Positions 30,656 to 43,130 are shown, numbered from the stretch's first letter. The stretch is DNA of 64,000 bases from Prorocentrum cordatum (GCA_963575745.1 CAUYUJ010016699.1:1-64000); one strand, 5' to 3'. Made by a program: numbers and translations. Notes: generated from the sequence alone by a model not told the origin.

Positions 30656-31344
30656 CCATTGCCGTACTCTTCCTCTTCTTTCTACCTCCCTCTCTTCTTT
30701 CTGCTCTCAATTTCCATGTCCCTGTCCCTCTTACTCTCCCTCGTTTCCTCACCCTCCTCTCCATACTTCTCCCTTCTCCCTCTCCTTCTGCCCCTCCCAC
30801 GTGTGCCTCTGCCTCCTTTTGCCCTCTCCTTCTGCCCCATCCCCAGATTAGGAGTGTGGGGGGCTATGGAGTTAGGGTTCAGATATCATTGTTTGCTGGG
30901 GCTAAGGGTGTTGGGGCGGAGGTGTTAGGGCGAGATCAGTCGGGCTAGGGTCTTGCAGTCGGGTGTCAATATTGGAACGTAACGGTGCGGGTGGTCAAAG
31001 CGAGGCTGTTAGGGCTGACGCGTTAGGGTGCTGTACTGCATCGGATATTCTCGAAACCGATAAGCCAGTGAACGGATGTTGAGACCGAGGTCAAACCACC
31101 GAAAACCAATAAGACCGATTTTTCGACCCTGAACATGTTATCGCCACGACGACAAGACAAAACCGATAAACCACAAGACCAAAAGACCGCCAAACCAATC
31201 AACGCACGGGACTATCGACCGATGAACCGCTACAATGAGTTAGTTTTATCGGTCGACCAACCGATGTGCCGGTACACCGACATAGTTTACCAACTTATCG
31301 GCGCACACATTTCTTTTCGTGCCCTCTGGTTGCGTATGTCTCTG

Positions 31345-31376
<32 letters not shown>

Positions 31377-31499
31377 TCTATATATATATGTATAAATGTA
31401 TACATACATACACATACAACTGTACTAACATCATAGGCGCGCTTTTCGCGCGCTGAGGTTCAGCAAGTCACTTGAGTATCCTTCACTTCCTATTACCAC
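30656..31499. other. Unassigned, CT-rich start and microsatellites
   Basis: 30660-30840 is CTCC/TTCT-rich. 31120-31270 repeats ACCGATAAACC/CCGATG-like words. A (CT)n run at 31340-31380 passes into (TA)n. I see no gene. Confidence 0.55.
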
Positions 31500-31805
31500 C
31501 TCCGAACATTATGGGGCCGAAAGGGGGGCCTCGTGGTCGCACGCCTGAAGGGCCTCCTTGAAAGGTCTCACGGGGCTGGTTTCGGCCCACCTGGGGAGCC
31601 TCTCAAGGGCCGCTTGGAGTGGCGAGGCCATCTTGGTCTGCTTGAGGATCTCATCGGCTGTTTTGAACCTTCTGAAGGCACCCTGAGGGCGCGTCGGGGC
31701 CCTATCGTCTAGTCTCCGGCCCCTCCTATGCCATCGTGGGTCGTTCTCGGAGCGCTCTTGAGGCGTTGTTTGGGCGACAATGGGGGCCTCCTACGCTCTC
31801 CTTGA
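31500..31805 (-). repeat. CCAAGA-motif array (minus orientation, degenerate)
   Basis: GGGGCCTC, CCATCTTGG and CGCTCTTGAGG recur irregularly. Confidence 0.6.
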
Positions 31806-32394
31806 CACTGCGGCTACCGAGAAGGCGCGCGTGCTAAAGGTGTACAAAGAAACATACAGAATTCATGTGTGCTACCTGTTGTGGGGTTCCTAAGGGCCTC
31901 ATGAGGACGAACCGGCATGTTTTGTATTGTGTATTTTCCCTCAATGCTTGACGTGTTGGCCAGGCTCGGCAACGCACGAAGCAAGAAATCAAACATACAA
32001 CAAGAAGGCGTACTGCGAGGTGCGACCGCTTGCACGGCTGCCGGGAGCTCGGTGTTTAAGATCCTCAAGAAGATAGGGGAAAAGACAGCGCATCATTGCC
32101 AGTCCGCGGGGGTTCTCACCGCAGAGCTGGCGCTTTTTGCGTCTGCCGAAGAGGCAATCGGTCAACGGCATGCCTAAAAGCAACCTTTGAAATGGGCTGC
32201 ACGTGCTGTCGCGCCAGCGGGCCAAGCACGTGCGGTCAGGGAGGGAAGGTGTGTATGTTCCTGAAAGGAATAGCCACATGTACATACACACATGTGTATC
32301 TGTATACACATATGTATATAAACATGCAGATGTATGATGCAGATGTGTGTTCATGCGTAGAAAGACTTCCGACCCGATCTACATCTGTATACAA
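31806..32394. other. Unassigned sequence with a CA/TA-rich stretch
   Basis: ACATGTGTATC-like repeats at about 32270-32330; otherwise I see no supported feature. Confidence 0.45.
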
Positions 32395-33730
32395 GCGTGG
32401 AGCCCTCGTGGGGCGAGCTTTGGGGCATCTGAGGCTGTTGTGGGAGAGGTTTTTGAGCAATCCGAAACCTTTCTGGGCAATCCTGCAGGTCTCTTGGGGC
32501 GCTTTGGGCTCTCTTGGGCAACGCGGGCGCCTTCTTGGGGACCTCAGGAGCCGTCATGATGGGATTTTTGGCGCCTCTGGGGCTGTTCTGCAGCGTCGGC
32601 GAGGCCAAAAGGGGGAAATACGACAACCCGTCGAAACCATATAGAAAAAACGTTCTGGGGGTTCTGTGGTCCGTCTGGAAGCCGTCGAGGAGCGCCTGGG
32701 GGGCGGTATGGGCCACGTGGGAGCCAGCATGGGCGCCTCGGAATGATTTTCCAGCGCTTCGGGGCCTTAATCGGCTGTCCTGGAAGTCTTTTGGGCCGTC
32801 TTTGGTGCGTCGTGGGCAGTCTGGGCGCCCTCTTGGGGGCCTCTTGTTCGGTCTTGGGGTGAGCTTTTGTGGGGGCTGTCTGGGAGCGTCGGCGAGGTGA
32901 AAAGAGGGAATCACTGGAAAACGATCAGACACCGATGGAAAATCCATAATTGTTGGCTCTTGGGGGCGAGGCGTCTTGGGGGCCCCTTGGAGGGCGCACA
33001 GGGATCGTAGGCCTCATAAGGCTCATGAGGCTCGAACGGCTCGAAACGCCATCTGAATCCGTTTGCGGGGCTTTGTGGGCAATTTCGTGGCCTTCTCGGG
33101 TCGTCTCTCGGCCTCTTTGAGATCCAGTTGCGCCGCTCGTGCTGTGTGAGGGCGCGAGATCGCGCGCTCAGGGTTTTTTCGAACGTCTACCACGCAACCT
33201 CGCGAAAATTAGCGAATGTGGCCTCTGAAGGCCTGTCCGGCGGCCTTCCTGGGCCGTCCCGGGACCCTCTTGAATCGTCTTGGGGGGTTTGGCTGTCTTG
33301 GGGCTTTCTTGGGGCTCTCTTGGGGGCCTCCTGTGAACTTCTTGGGGCTCTTTTGGGAGCTTTTTGGGACCCTCTGGGGCCCGTCTTGGAGGCTTTTGGA
33401 CCGTCTTGGGGCTCTTTTGTGCAATTTTTGGGCCGTCCTGGGGCGATCTGTGGGGTCTCTCGAGCCGTCGTGGACTCCGTGGAGGCCAAAGAAGCAAATC
33501 TGTTGAACATGTACGCTTTCCAAGGGGAGTGGGACGATTTTTGCGTGTTAGGGGTCCCCTTCGGAGCCTCTTGAGACGTCTTGGGGGCCTCTTGAGCCGT
33601 TTTGAAGCCACCTTGGGCCCTCTTTGAGTGCTCATGGCCCGTTCTGGAGCGGCCTCGGGCCGTTTCGGGGCTCCGCGGGACCGTCCGGGAAGCGATCCTG
33701 GGCCCGTTCGGGCGGCGTAGGATGGCCTGG
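32395..33730 (-). repeat. CCAAGA-motif array (minus orientation)
   Basis: Continuous GCCTCTTGGGG and CCGTCTTGGGG motifs, densest at 33240-33430. Interrupted by small A/T-rich spacers (32600-32650, 32890-32950, 33170-33220), as in the plus-strand arrays. Confidence 0.85.
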
Positions 33731-33863
33731 AGGGCTTTCGAACTTGAAAATTCGCCGACAATTCGAATTTCACATTGGTGGGAGCGTCCGAGGCAGATTT
33801 TATGTACGGGGGGGTTATGTGCGGGGGCTCCTTCTAAGAATATTCGAGAAGGTCTGAAGGTCT
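33731..33863. other. Short spacer
   Basis: A non-repetitive stretch between the array and the microsatellite. Confidence 0.4.
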
Positions 33864-34155
33864 ACATGTATGTATGTATGTATGCATGTATGTATGTATG
33901 TATGTATGTATGCATGCATGCATGCATGTATGTATGTATGTATATCTATATATATGCACCTATGTGTATGTGTGCATATTTACGTATATATGTAGAGTGG
34001 GAGAGAGCGTTCTATATACATAGGCGTACATACATACATGCATACACGCAAACATACATACATACATACATACATACATACATACATACATACATACATA
34101 CATAATACATACATAGGTAGGTAGGTCGGTAGGTAGGTAGGTAGGTAGGTAGGGG
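33864..34155. repeat. ATGT / ACAT tetranucleotide microsatellites in inverted orientation, then GTAG
   Basis: (ATGT)n at about 33866-33945 is followed after about 80 bases by its complement (ACAT)n at about 34020-34110, then (GTAG)n at about 34115-34152. The first two can pair into a long hairpin. Confidence 0.95.
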
Positions 34156-35039
34156 TACGTTCATACGTACGTGCATACATATACGTAAAACTGTATACAA
34201 TATGTATGTACGTATGTCTACATGTATACGTCTATGGTGATTGCTGGCAGACTTTGCCACTGGTGCCAAGCTTGCCATGGACTCCGTCCGTGGGGATAAC
34301 ATGAGGTTGGCTCCAGGGTCGTAGTTACGCCCAGTTGCATTTGTGTTTCATGCTAACGCTGATCGTGCACACCATCTCCACATGCAAACAACTACCTGTG
34401 GCTACAGGGCGCACGCCACTAAAACGTCCACAGGGCACAACATGAAAGAACAAGCAATACCAGCAGCAGCAATGTGAATTGATAGTGCTAGCGATTGCAA
34501 TCGTCACCGTGGCTCGATACATGCTGATATCCATAGAGCGGGCGCACCCTGCAAATTCAGCCTTTGGTCGCCAATGCCTCGCAGACAACAAACTTAACAT
34601 TCCATTCCCCCCTGACCTGCTAGATGCCAACCTTCTTCGGAGCAGATCAGAATCTCTGCTCATGTACGTCCATGCGATACTCAAGCGCCAATGGAACTAG
34701 CAGAGCACGTCGGGTTGTTTGCATCTGTGTCCTCAGAACACGTACTATCACAACGAGTCGTCGTCTAGAAATATTCGCAAATAGTGGCCCTTCCACGCGC
34801 GCCAGCAAACATGAATCAGACATGTGCATTCGCACTCACAAGCACACGCGCCCATGTGAACATCACGGGAAGCTAAACCCAAGAACTGCTCACTCGAGAC
34901 ACCAGTGGGAGCCAGAGGGGCTGGGGCAAGGGTCGAATGACCTCTGCGCAGAACACTTGAGCGTATTGGCCACCGCGCCTCTGACACGAAGTGGAGCGCC
35001 CCAAGGCTCATGCAGACGCTGTGCTTCTGCTGCTGCTGC
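34156..35039. other. Unassigned sequence between oppositely oriented repeat arrays
   Basis: I see no recognisable gene. GC is moderate, and open frames are short and without family resemblance. A CTGCTG run lies at 35028-35044. Confidence 0.5.
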
Positions 35040-37444
35040 TGCTGCAGCGAGAGTTGTAAATCTTTGAAGGGCCCGACCAGTCGTGCCCCATATGCCTTCC
35101 CGGCGTTTTCCGGGCTGGGTCCCGTGAGTTCTGAAGTTTCCTGGGCCTCCTGTGGACGCGGTGCCCCCCCCAGAGCGACCTCCCGAACCCTCCCATGAGT
35201 CCAAGAGGGCCCCGAGTCGCCAAACGATCGCTCCAAGACGCCCAGGATGACCTCAAGATGGCCCAAGAGGCCTCCAAGAGGCCTCCAAGAGGCCCCCCAA
35301 GAGGACCCCAAGCGGTAAACATCAGTGATTTTCCTTAGGTTTTCGACAGATTTTGGCGTTCTCGCCTTTTCGGCTTTCCGACGCTCGAAGACGGCCCAAG
35401 AGGCCGCCACGACCACCCAAGACGGCCCGAAAGGCCGCCAAGAGGGCCCCAAAACGGCCCCAAAACGGGCCCAAGAGAGGAAATACGAACCGACAAGCCG
35501 AGCCTTCCGGTCCAAGAGGCCCCCAAGAGGCCCCAAGAGGCGCCCAAGAGGCCCCAAGAGGCCCCCAAGAGGTCCCAAGAGGCCCCCAAGAGACCCCAAA
35601 GAGGCCCCAAGAGGCCCCAAGACGGCCCCCAAGAGGCTTCAAAACTGCATCCAAGATGCCCCCGAGAGGCCCCTCACGAGATCCAAACGAACATCCAACA
35701 GGTTTTTTACCCACAACCCAGGCACGGTGGCGGGATGGGCCGAAACGCATTCCATCCGCCGCCCCCTTTTGATTTATCAAAGGGGTGCCTGGCGTGCTGG
35801 ATCCTCTCGGTTTTGGTTTTTGTTCTTTTTCCACCAAAAAACTCCCCCTGGGGCTTCGGCCCGTCCCGCCGGCCACCCGGAAGACCCGGTTGCAAACGCC
35901 AAAAACGGCCGTTTCGCTCGGGACATCCTCAAAACATCGCGAAGATGGCCCAAGATGGCCTCCAAGTCCGCCCAAGATGGTCCAAGACGGCCTCCAAGAC
36001 GGCCCAAGAGAGTCCAAGACGGCCCAAGAGGCCCCCCAGAGGCCTCCAAGACGGCCCAAGAGGCCTCCAAGAGGTCCTCCAGGAGGGCCCGAAGAGGCCA
36101 AAATCATTGATTTTCTGGGGTTTCTGAAGCATTTTGGCATTTGCTTCTTCTCGGCATTCCGACGGCTCAAGGCGGCCCAAGAGGCACCCAGGATCGCCCA
36201 AGAGGGCCCCATGACGGCCCAAGTGGCCTCCAAGACGGCCGCAAGAGGACCCCAAGACGGCCCAAGAGGCCTCCAACACGCCCAAGATGGCCTCCAAGAC
36301 GCCCAAGATGGCCTTCAAGACGGCCCCGAAGCGCCCCAAGAGGGCCCCCAGTCGGCCCAGAAAGGCCCCCAAGACGGCTCCCGACGGCGTCAGACCTGCC
36401 AGGAACCCACCAAGATGGCCGAAGTTGGCTCGAAGCTGGCCCAAGACGGCCCAAGAGGCCCCCAAGAGGGCCTCCAGGAAGGCCAGACGGGGCCAAAAAC
36501 ATTGATTTTCCTTAGGTTTTCGACGGATTTTGACGTTTCCTTCTTTTCCCAAGAGGCCCCCCAGAGGTCCCAAGAGGCCCCCAAGAGACCCCCGGGAGGC
36601 TCCCACGAGGCACCTCAATAGAGTCCCAGATATGCAAACATCGTCGATTTCCCAAGGGATACCTGGTATTTTTGGCGTGTTCACTTTTTGGGCTTCCACT
36701 GCGTCCAAGACGGCCCAAGAGGCACCCAAGACGGCCCGAGACGGCCCAAGAGCCCCCAAAGATCGCCGAATGATCGCCCAAGAGGCCTCCAAAATGGCCC
36801 CAGAAAGGCCCAAGAGGGCCCCAAGAGGCCCCCAAGACGGCACTGGAGGCCTTCAAGACGCCCAAGATGGCCTCCAAGACGGCCCTGGAGCATTCCAAGA
36901 GGGCCCCAAGTCGGCCCACAGAGGCCCCCCAAACGGCTTCCGACGGCGTCAGACGGACCAGGAGCCCACCAAGACGGCCAAACATGGCCCTAAGATGGCC
37001 CAAGACGGCCCAAGAGGCCTCCAAGAGGGCCTCCAGGAAGGCCCGAAAAGGCCAAAATCATTTATTCCGATGGGTTTTTGAAAGATTGTGGCATTTGCTT
37101 TTGTTCTGCCTTCCGACGGCCCGAGACGGCCCAAGTGCCCCCAAGACACGGCCCCCAGAGGCCCCCAAGACTGCCCAAGAGGTCTCCAAGACGCTCAAGA
37201 TGGCCTCCAAGACGGTCCAAGAGCCACCATCCAAGACGTCCTCCAAGAAGGCCCGAAAGGGTCAAAATGGCCTCCAGACGGCCAAGATGACCTTCAAGAT
37301 GCCCACGTGTTCCCCGAAGGCTTTCCAAACCGATTCGGCGAACACATGGTCCGATAGCTTGGCAGGTCTGGCCTCAACGTTCGGCCACATAGGCGCTTCC
37401 AAAAAGGCAGGGGGCGGCGGTGATTCGCCGTAGGCGTCTTCGAT
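35040..37444 (+). repeat. CCAAGA-motif array, longest copy
   Basis: The words CCCAAGAGGCC, CCAAGACGGCC and CCAAGATGGCC repeat every 10-14 bases over most of 2.4 kb, tightest at 35505-35640. The array is divided by A/T-rich spacers carrying ATTGATTTTC and GGCATTTGCTTC words (35320, 36098, 36493, about 36640, 37053), giving higher-order units of roughly 400-800 bp. The 3' end is non-repetitive and finishes with GGCGGTGATTCGCCGTAGGC at about 37413-37432. All frames through it are open for long stretches because the motif lacks stop codons; none resembles a protein. Confidence 0.93.
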
Positions 37445-38398
37445 AACATGCGATCCTTCCAAACTTGTGTGTGGGCCACGTGCGCACAACGCGAGGACTT
37501 GCGCCTGGCAAAAACTCAAACGCGTCACGTGCAATACTCTAGGCTACTACGCTGCCGGGCGGGAAGCACGTGGCGGAACGGGGGGCGAGGCGCGGGAAAG
37601 ACGATCGGACAAAGCCAAATCTGCACCCTTACCCTCACTGCCATCCACTTGACTCCGCGTCACCGTTAGCTATCCCAACTTTTCTTGAACGTGGGGCGGG
37701 GATGTTTGGATGCATGGTGCAGGCGGGTTGGACAGGGTTGTTTAACACGATGCGAGCCACATGACCACAACAAAGAAACGCACACAACGGTTCCGTTTTG
37801 GTATGACTTCCTCCTCGTCACCTCACTCCACCTCCTTTTCGCCTTTCGCAATTGTACCCAGCATGCCGTGGCACGAGCCATCCTTAAGCGCGTGCCTGTG
37901 GAAACTTGGAAATGAGAATCCGTGGTGTGAGACGAACAGAATCATGGATCAGGTCGTTGGGGGCAGGGGGTGACTTTTTTGTTTCTTTTTTTACCGGATG
38001 GCTTTTCCAAGCGAGAACTCACTCTGCGCATCATCGCTTTCTCCGCTCGCCTGCCTTGGACGTTTCAACGCCTTCCGCCGACATGATTCTGAAGTAAACC
38101 ATGTGGACGCGAGGGTCTACCAGTAGTTGGTTTCAATCCTGGCGCATCTGTAGACCCATGCGTTTCTACTCTTCATAACTCGGATCCGAGACGCCGCCGA
38201 TCAAACAAATTTCTACTTGTCCAGGCCCCCAATCTCGCCATAAGAGGTCCTGGAAACAACCGTTGGGAACGACTGGCGAGAGGGCCACTTCATCCCCGCG
38301 GTTAGAAGGCAAGTGTCGTTCAGGGTAAGGAAGCGTTCGTTCCTCCTCCCTCTCCCCCTCCTATGCCTTCGCCTCATCAGCAGAACACGGTGGATTGC
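37445..38398. other. Unassigned sequence
   Basis: I see no supported gene or repeat. Confidence 0.45.
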
Positions 38399-38707
38399 TT
38401 ACTCTTCCCGAGCGCTGACCTCAATTGCCTCCCCTACTGCTTCCATCTTGCTTGCCACGAGATACGTTTCCAATCCGATTGCATTGATAGCAGCCAGCAT
38501 CCCTGCACTACCAATATTCCAAATAACAAGGTAGAACAATTCGAACATGGATGCGGGATCGCCTTGAACAGACAAAGTTTTGTCCAGCAGCCTGGAAGAC
38601 GCGGGCGCGTGCAATGCAACACTAACATGCACTCCGGATGCCGTCTCCTCATTTTCTCTGCTCCCACCTCTCTCTGTCTGCTCCTCCATATATTCTGTCG
38701 GGTTCAT
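38399..38707 (-). CDS. Hypothetical small ORF with a membrane-like helix
   Basis: A 102-codon frame starts with ATG. It has a polar N-terminal half (EEQTERGGSRENEETASG) and a hydrophobic stretch (FELFYLVIWNIGSAGMLAAI), then a charged tail. The composition is varied, unlike the microsatellite frames nearby. I do not recognise it, and no splice or leader signal supports it. It may be an exon or a chance frame. Confidence 0.22.
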   Translation of the reverse strand: MNPTEYMEEQTERGGSRENEETASGVHVSVALHAPASSRLLDKTLSVQGDPASMFELFYLVIWNIGSAGMLAAINAIGLETYLVASKMEAVGEAIEVSAREE

Positions 38708-39777
38708 CTTTTGCTGATTGTCTACTGCTGCTCACCAAGCATGCGTTTCCCTGCCTGGCGTCCTGCTGCCACTGTCAAAATTATTGTGTCATACTTGTAT
38801 TTCCCTCCTGGGAGGCGGTGGGAAGCATGGAGTGGAACGAGATGAGTGCGTCTTTTGAGTGTCGGACCAAGATCTGTTTGGGGACCAACCCAGAAATCTA
38901 CGTCGGGATTGCTCCAACTTGTATTTTACCGGAGTATTCGTTTTTTGTCTCTCTTTCTGTCTGGCGAGCCTGGTTTTTTTCACAATCATCTCGCAAGCAC
39001 CTGGCGCTACCCGAGAGATTCCCAAGCGGGCCGTAAGGGAAGCTTCAGGGGGCGTCTTTGGAGAGGGGGAGGGAAGAGCAAAGAAGAGAACATGATGAGG
39101 CCGAGGATTTGCAGGAACAGCAGAGGACAGAGGACACGAGCACAGGCATCAGAAGACAAGACGCACTCTCACGAAGGCCACGCGTATGTGGAGGGATTGG
39201 GCGGACAACGGTGACAAGTTGTCTTCGCCGTCCGCGCGTGCGGGAGATAACGAATCAAGGTGGGAAGCCGCAAAGCAAAGACGGATAACACATCACATGA
39301 GGCCTGATTGCAAGGGCGGGAAAAACGAAAGAGTTCGGGTTAAAGAGAAAACATGGGCGAAACAAGCCAAACGTTAGCGGAGACAAACGAAGCATAAGCC
39401 GGAACGGAGAAAACGACACGGATGCAACCACGACGTAACAAGTGTGAAGGAAACAACACAAGGGTGGACACAATCAGAACAGCAATGGTGACAACTAAAC
39501 AGCTGTGGAGAAACGTTACAACAACAAAGCAGGGAATGAAGGACAGGAAACAAGGGCGACGACAGCGAATCAAAGGATGAGAAAACGACATCGGGGCGGA
39601 TAACACAACATACGGGGTGAACACAACGAACGCGGGGGTACACAAACCATTCCATGGTTTAGGAAACTCATACTGCGCCGAGAAACACGAAAAAGAACCG
39701 TCGTAAACAAAACAGGGAGCCAACACACCCGTGTAGATTCTGACGCCGCCCTAAAACACTGGACGCGCAGCACACAT
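38708..39777. other. Unassigned sequence
   Basis: I see no supported gene. 39300-39720 is rich in AACAAC/GAAAC words. Confidence 0.45.
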
Positions 39778-40220
39778 GCCACCCGCCTCCTCCTCCTCCT
39801 CCTCTGCCTCTCCTCCTCCTCTGCCACCTCCGCCTGCTGCTGCAGGCTCGTCGACCCCACTCCTCAGGCCGCCCCTCCTCGAACGCCTCGTCTTCTTCTT
39901 CTTCTTCCTCCCCCTGATGCTCCTCCTCCACATCGATATCCTCGACCGCGTCCTCCTGGCGCTCTTCCAACCACCTCCTCGAACTCCTGCTCCTTTCCCC
40001 TTTGTCCTCCTCCTCCACCTCCTCGCCCTCCCCATCGTTCTCCTCCTCGAACCCATGCTCCTCCAGCTCCTCGAGCCCATGATCAGATTCCCATGGCGAG
40101 GAACAAACATGCTTTCTCCTCCTCCTCCTCGAGCTCCTCGGAGGCATGCTCCTGGGGCTCGTCGACCCCCTCCTCTGTTCCATCCCCTGCCCTTCTTCTC
40201 CTCCTCCTCGGCCTCCCTGT
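39778..40220. repeat. CTC/TCC-rich low-complexity tract
   Basis: An interrupted CTC-rich region; frames encode Leu/Pro/Ser-rich or Glu-rich strings. Confidence 0.8.
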
Positions 40221-40739
40221 GGCGAGACACACGTGGGACTGAGAAAGCGAACCAGGGGCGAGCAACACAACAAGCATCAGGAGACACCGAACCAGGGGTG
40301 GAAAAAACGAAACAAAGGTGAAGAAAACATACCTGGGGAATGAATGATCACACGGGGGTGATTACACCGGTTCTGGATGGAGAGTATGAAGCAGGGAAAA
40401 CCTATCCGTGGCGGAGAACCAGAAAATACCGGGGCCAGAAAGCGAAGCAGGGGGCGGAGAGACCGAGACTGGATCGGAAACCGCGGGACAAGGATAAAAA
40501 AGGCGCGAGGCCGGTGTGGAGAACGCGAAGCAGGGGCGGAGATCACGAAAAAGCGCGGGTGGAGAGGCCGGACAGCGAGCGGGACGCACACAGCGGAGCG
40601 AACGCATGATTGGTATCGCAGGGCAGGGGCGGCGAGCATCGACAACACGCGGCGGGGAGCACGGAGCGGGAGCGGAGAGAGCGGCCGCCCGAAGCGTAAC
40701 CATGTCGGCTCTGAGGCGCGTAGACAAAACTCGAGACTG
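40221..40739. other. Unassigned, purine-rich
   Basis: GGGGCGGAGA and AACCAGGGG words recur (for example 40250-40560), suggesting an old short-period repeat. No gene is seen. Confidence 0.5.
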
Positions 40740-41310
40740 TTCCTCTCTGCTTTCTACCCTCTGGCCTCTGTCTCTCTCTCTCCATCTTCCTTTCGGCGTC
40801 TCTCTCTACGTTTTCAATTACATTTTTTTCTTTGTTCTCTCTTCCTCTCTCTTGCACACTCTCTTTCTCGCTCTCTGCTCCGTCTCTCTCTCTCTCTCTT
40901 TTCCTTCCTCTCTCTCTCTACCTATTTTCCTATCTTTCTCTCTACTCTGTTTGCTTTCCCTACCCTTTTAACTCGCTTTGTGCGCTTGTCTATAATAAAC
41001 ACTTTCCCTGTCTATTACCAGCTGTAGTTTGTACTCTCTACTCTTCAGTCTATGCTCTAAAAAGGTGTCTCGCATCTTCTCTCTCTCTCTCTTTCTCTCA
41101 CTCTCTGTCTTCTCGATGTATTTCTCTGTCTCTCTCTCTCTCTCTCTTTCTCTCTATCTCTTTCACTTACTGCCCCATTGATATTATCTAACCTCCAAAC
41201 TCGCTTTGCTCTCTGTTCTCTCACCTCTACTCTCTGTTATCTCTCTCTCTCTCTCGTCAACTCTGAGCTCTACTCTCTGATCTCGAATCTCTACAATCAA
41301 CTCTACCACT
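40740..41310. repeat. CT dinucleotide-rich region
   Basis: Many short (CT)n and CTTT runs separated by unique bases. Confidence 0.85.
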
Positions 41311-41354
41311 TTTACTGTGTTCGCAACGACCAGAACTTTTGGCCGCAGCCAACA

Positions 41355-42520
41355 ACTCGAACACCAAGTGATACCAGAGAAAAGCTCCAATCATCATCTT
41401 TTTAGGGCTGTAGCTCTTGGGCGCTATATGGGCTATATGGCTATATGGGTTATAGGGCTATAGGGCGATAGAGATACAAGGCTATAAGGCTATAAGGGCT
41501 ACAGGGCACCGGGCGCCCGGGCACCCGGAACCCGGCACCTGGGCACCCACCCGGGCACCGGGCACCCGTTACCCGGGCACCCGGGCACCCGGGCATCCGG
41601 GCACCCGGGCCCGGCCACCGAATCGGCGGCGAACTCGGGCACCCGGGCACCCGGGCACCCGGGCCCAGCCACCGATTCGGAGGCGAACTCGGGCACCTGG
41701 GCACCCGGGCACCCGGGCCCGGCCACCGAATTTGCGGCACACCTCACATACCCTTAAATCCGCTAGGACCCCTACAGAGGCAAGCTCTGATTGGGGAAAA
41801 ATCGTACAGAGCCAGGAACCCTGGACCCGGAACCTAGGAACCTGGCTCCTACCCGAATTGGTCTGCAACCCAGAACCGGGCACCTGGCCGCCCGCCGAAA
41901 TCGGCCCGGCTTTTCTGCCACAACCCGGAGGAGGCCTACCGAAACCGGCCCGGTACTTTGGGCAAATCTTTCGAACTCCACGGGGACCCTTTCAGTGCAA
42001 GCGCTGCTCGGGAAATGATACCGGAGAAAAAACCCAATCATATTTTTTTAATCTTCCAAGTGCTCCCTTATGGGGCTATAGGGCTATCGGGCTATAGGGC
42101 TATAGGGCTATCGGGCTATAGGGCTATCGGGCTATAGGGCTATAGGACTGTGACCTATAGGGCCATAGGGCTATAGGGCTATGGGGCTATAGAGCTATAT
42201 GGGCTATGGGGCTATAGGGCTATAGGGATATAAGGCTATTCGGGCTATAGGGATATAAGGCTTTAGGGCTACAGGGCTATAGGGCTATACGGCTATAAGG
42301 CTCTAGGGCTATAGGGCTATTGGGCACCCCTGGGCACCTGGGCACCCCCGAGCACCCGGGCACCCGGGCCGAAATCGGGCACACACCTCACCGGGCACCC
42401 GGGCACCCAGGCACCGCCGGGCACCCGGGCCTGGCCACCGAAATCGGCGACGCACCTCACCTAACCCTTTAATCCGCTAGGACCCCTACAGAGGCAAGCT
42501 CTGATTGGGGAAAAAGGTTT
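41355..42520. repeat. Composite tandem duplication with GGGCTATA and GGGCACCC arrays
   Basis: Two copies of a compound unit. Each begins with GATACC(A/G)GAGAAA (41360, 42017), passes through GGGCTATA repeats (41410-41510, 42065-42325) and GGGCACCC repeats (41508-41740, 42325-42450), and ends with CCGCTAGGACCCCTACAGAG (about 41760 and 42473) then GGCAAGCTCTGATTGGGG. The period is about 655-715 bp. Between the copies lies about 200 bp of non-repetitive sequence. Confidence 0.92.
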
Positions 42521-42759
42521 CAGTGCCCCGCCTCCCTCTGCTCCAAGCTTCCTGGTGCCTGCTGGTGCCTCCTGGGGCCTCCGCTCTCGGGTTTGCGCAC
42601 GCCGCCCTCCAAGGTCCGTCGCTTTCGCTTCCTGGGTTCGGGTCGCGTTTCCACGCTTTCGTCGTCTGCTTGGGTCGGTCGAGGCTCTCCCGCCCGCCAC
42701 GCGCCCGCCGCCTCCTTCGCCCGACAACACCCTCATACCCTTCTGCAATCTACCCGTGC

Positions 42760-43130
42760 CTCTCCCCCAAAATGCCACTGTTCGCCCCATCCTCACCACT
42801 CCTCCTCCTCCTCCTCCTCCTCCTCCTCCTCCTCTTCCTCCTCCTCCTCGCCCTTGCCAACACTTGCATCGCCAGCCGCCGCCCCAGGGAAATTTCCTGG
42901 CAGGGGATGCCCTGGGAAGACCGACGCTTCGTTCATCGACGCCGTTCTCCCAGAATCAATCCCTGCCTCTGCTCGTCATGCCCCTCGTCACCTCTCTCCT
43001 CCTCCCTCTCCTCCTCCCTCTCCTCCTCCTCCTCCTCCTCCTCCTCCTCCTCCTCCTCCTCCTCCTCCTCCTCCCTCCTCCTCCTCCTCCTCCTCCTCCT
43101 CCTCTTCCTCCTCCCGACACCGTCCTCTTA
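42760..43130. repeat. CTC/TCC microsatellites
   Basis: (CTC)n at 42800-42850 and a longer run at 43000-43115. Confidence 0.93.

Noticed and set aside
35325-37081. Open frames of 180-304 codons across the CCAAGA arrays on both strands
   Set aside because: The repeated word lacks stops in several frames at once; the proteins are motif translations (for example PKRPPRGP or LGASWGPLG strings).
41410-42330. Telomere-like repeat (GGGCTATA)
   Set aside because: Not the TTTAGGG type expected for dinoflagellate telomeres, internal, and mixed with GGGCACCC arrays.
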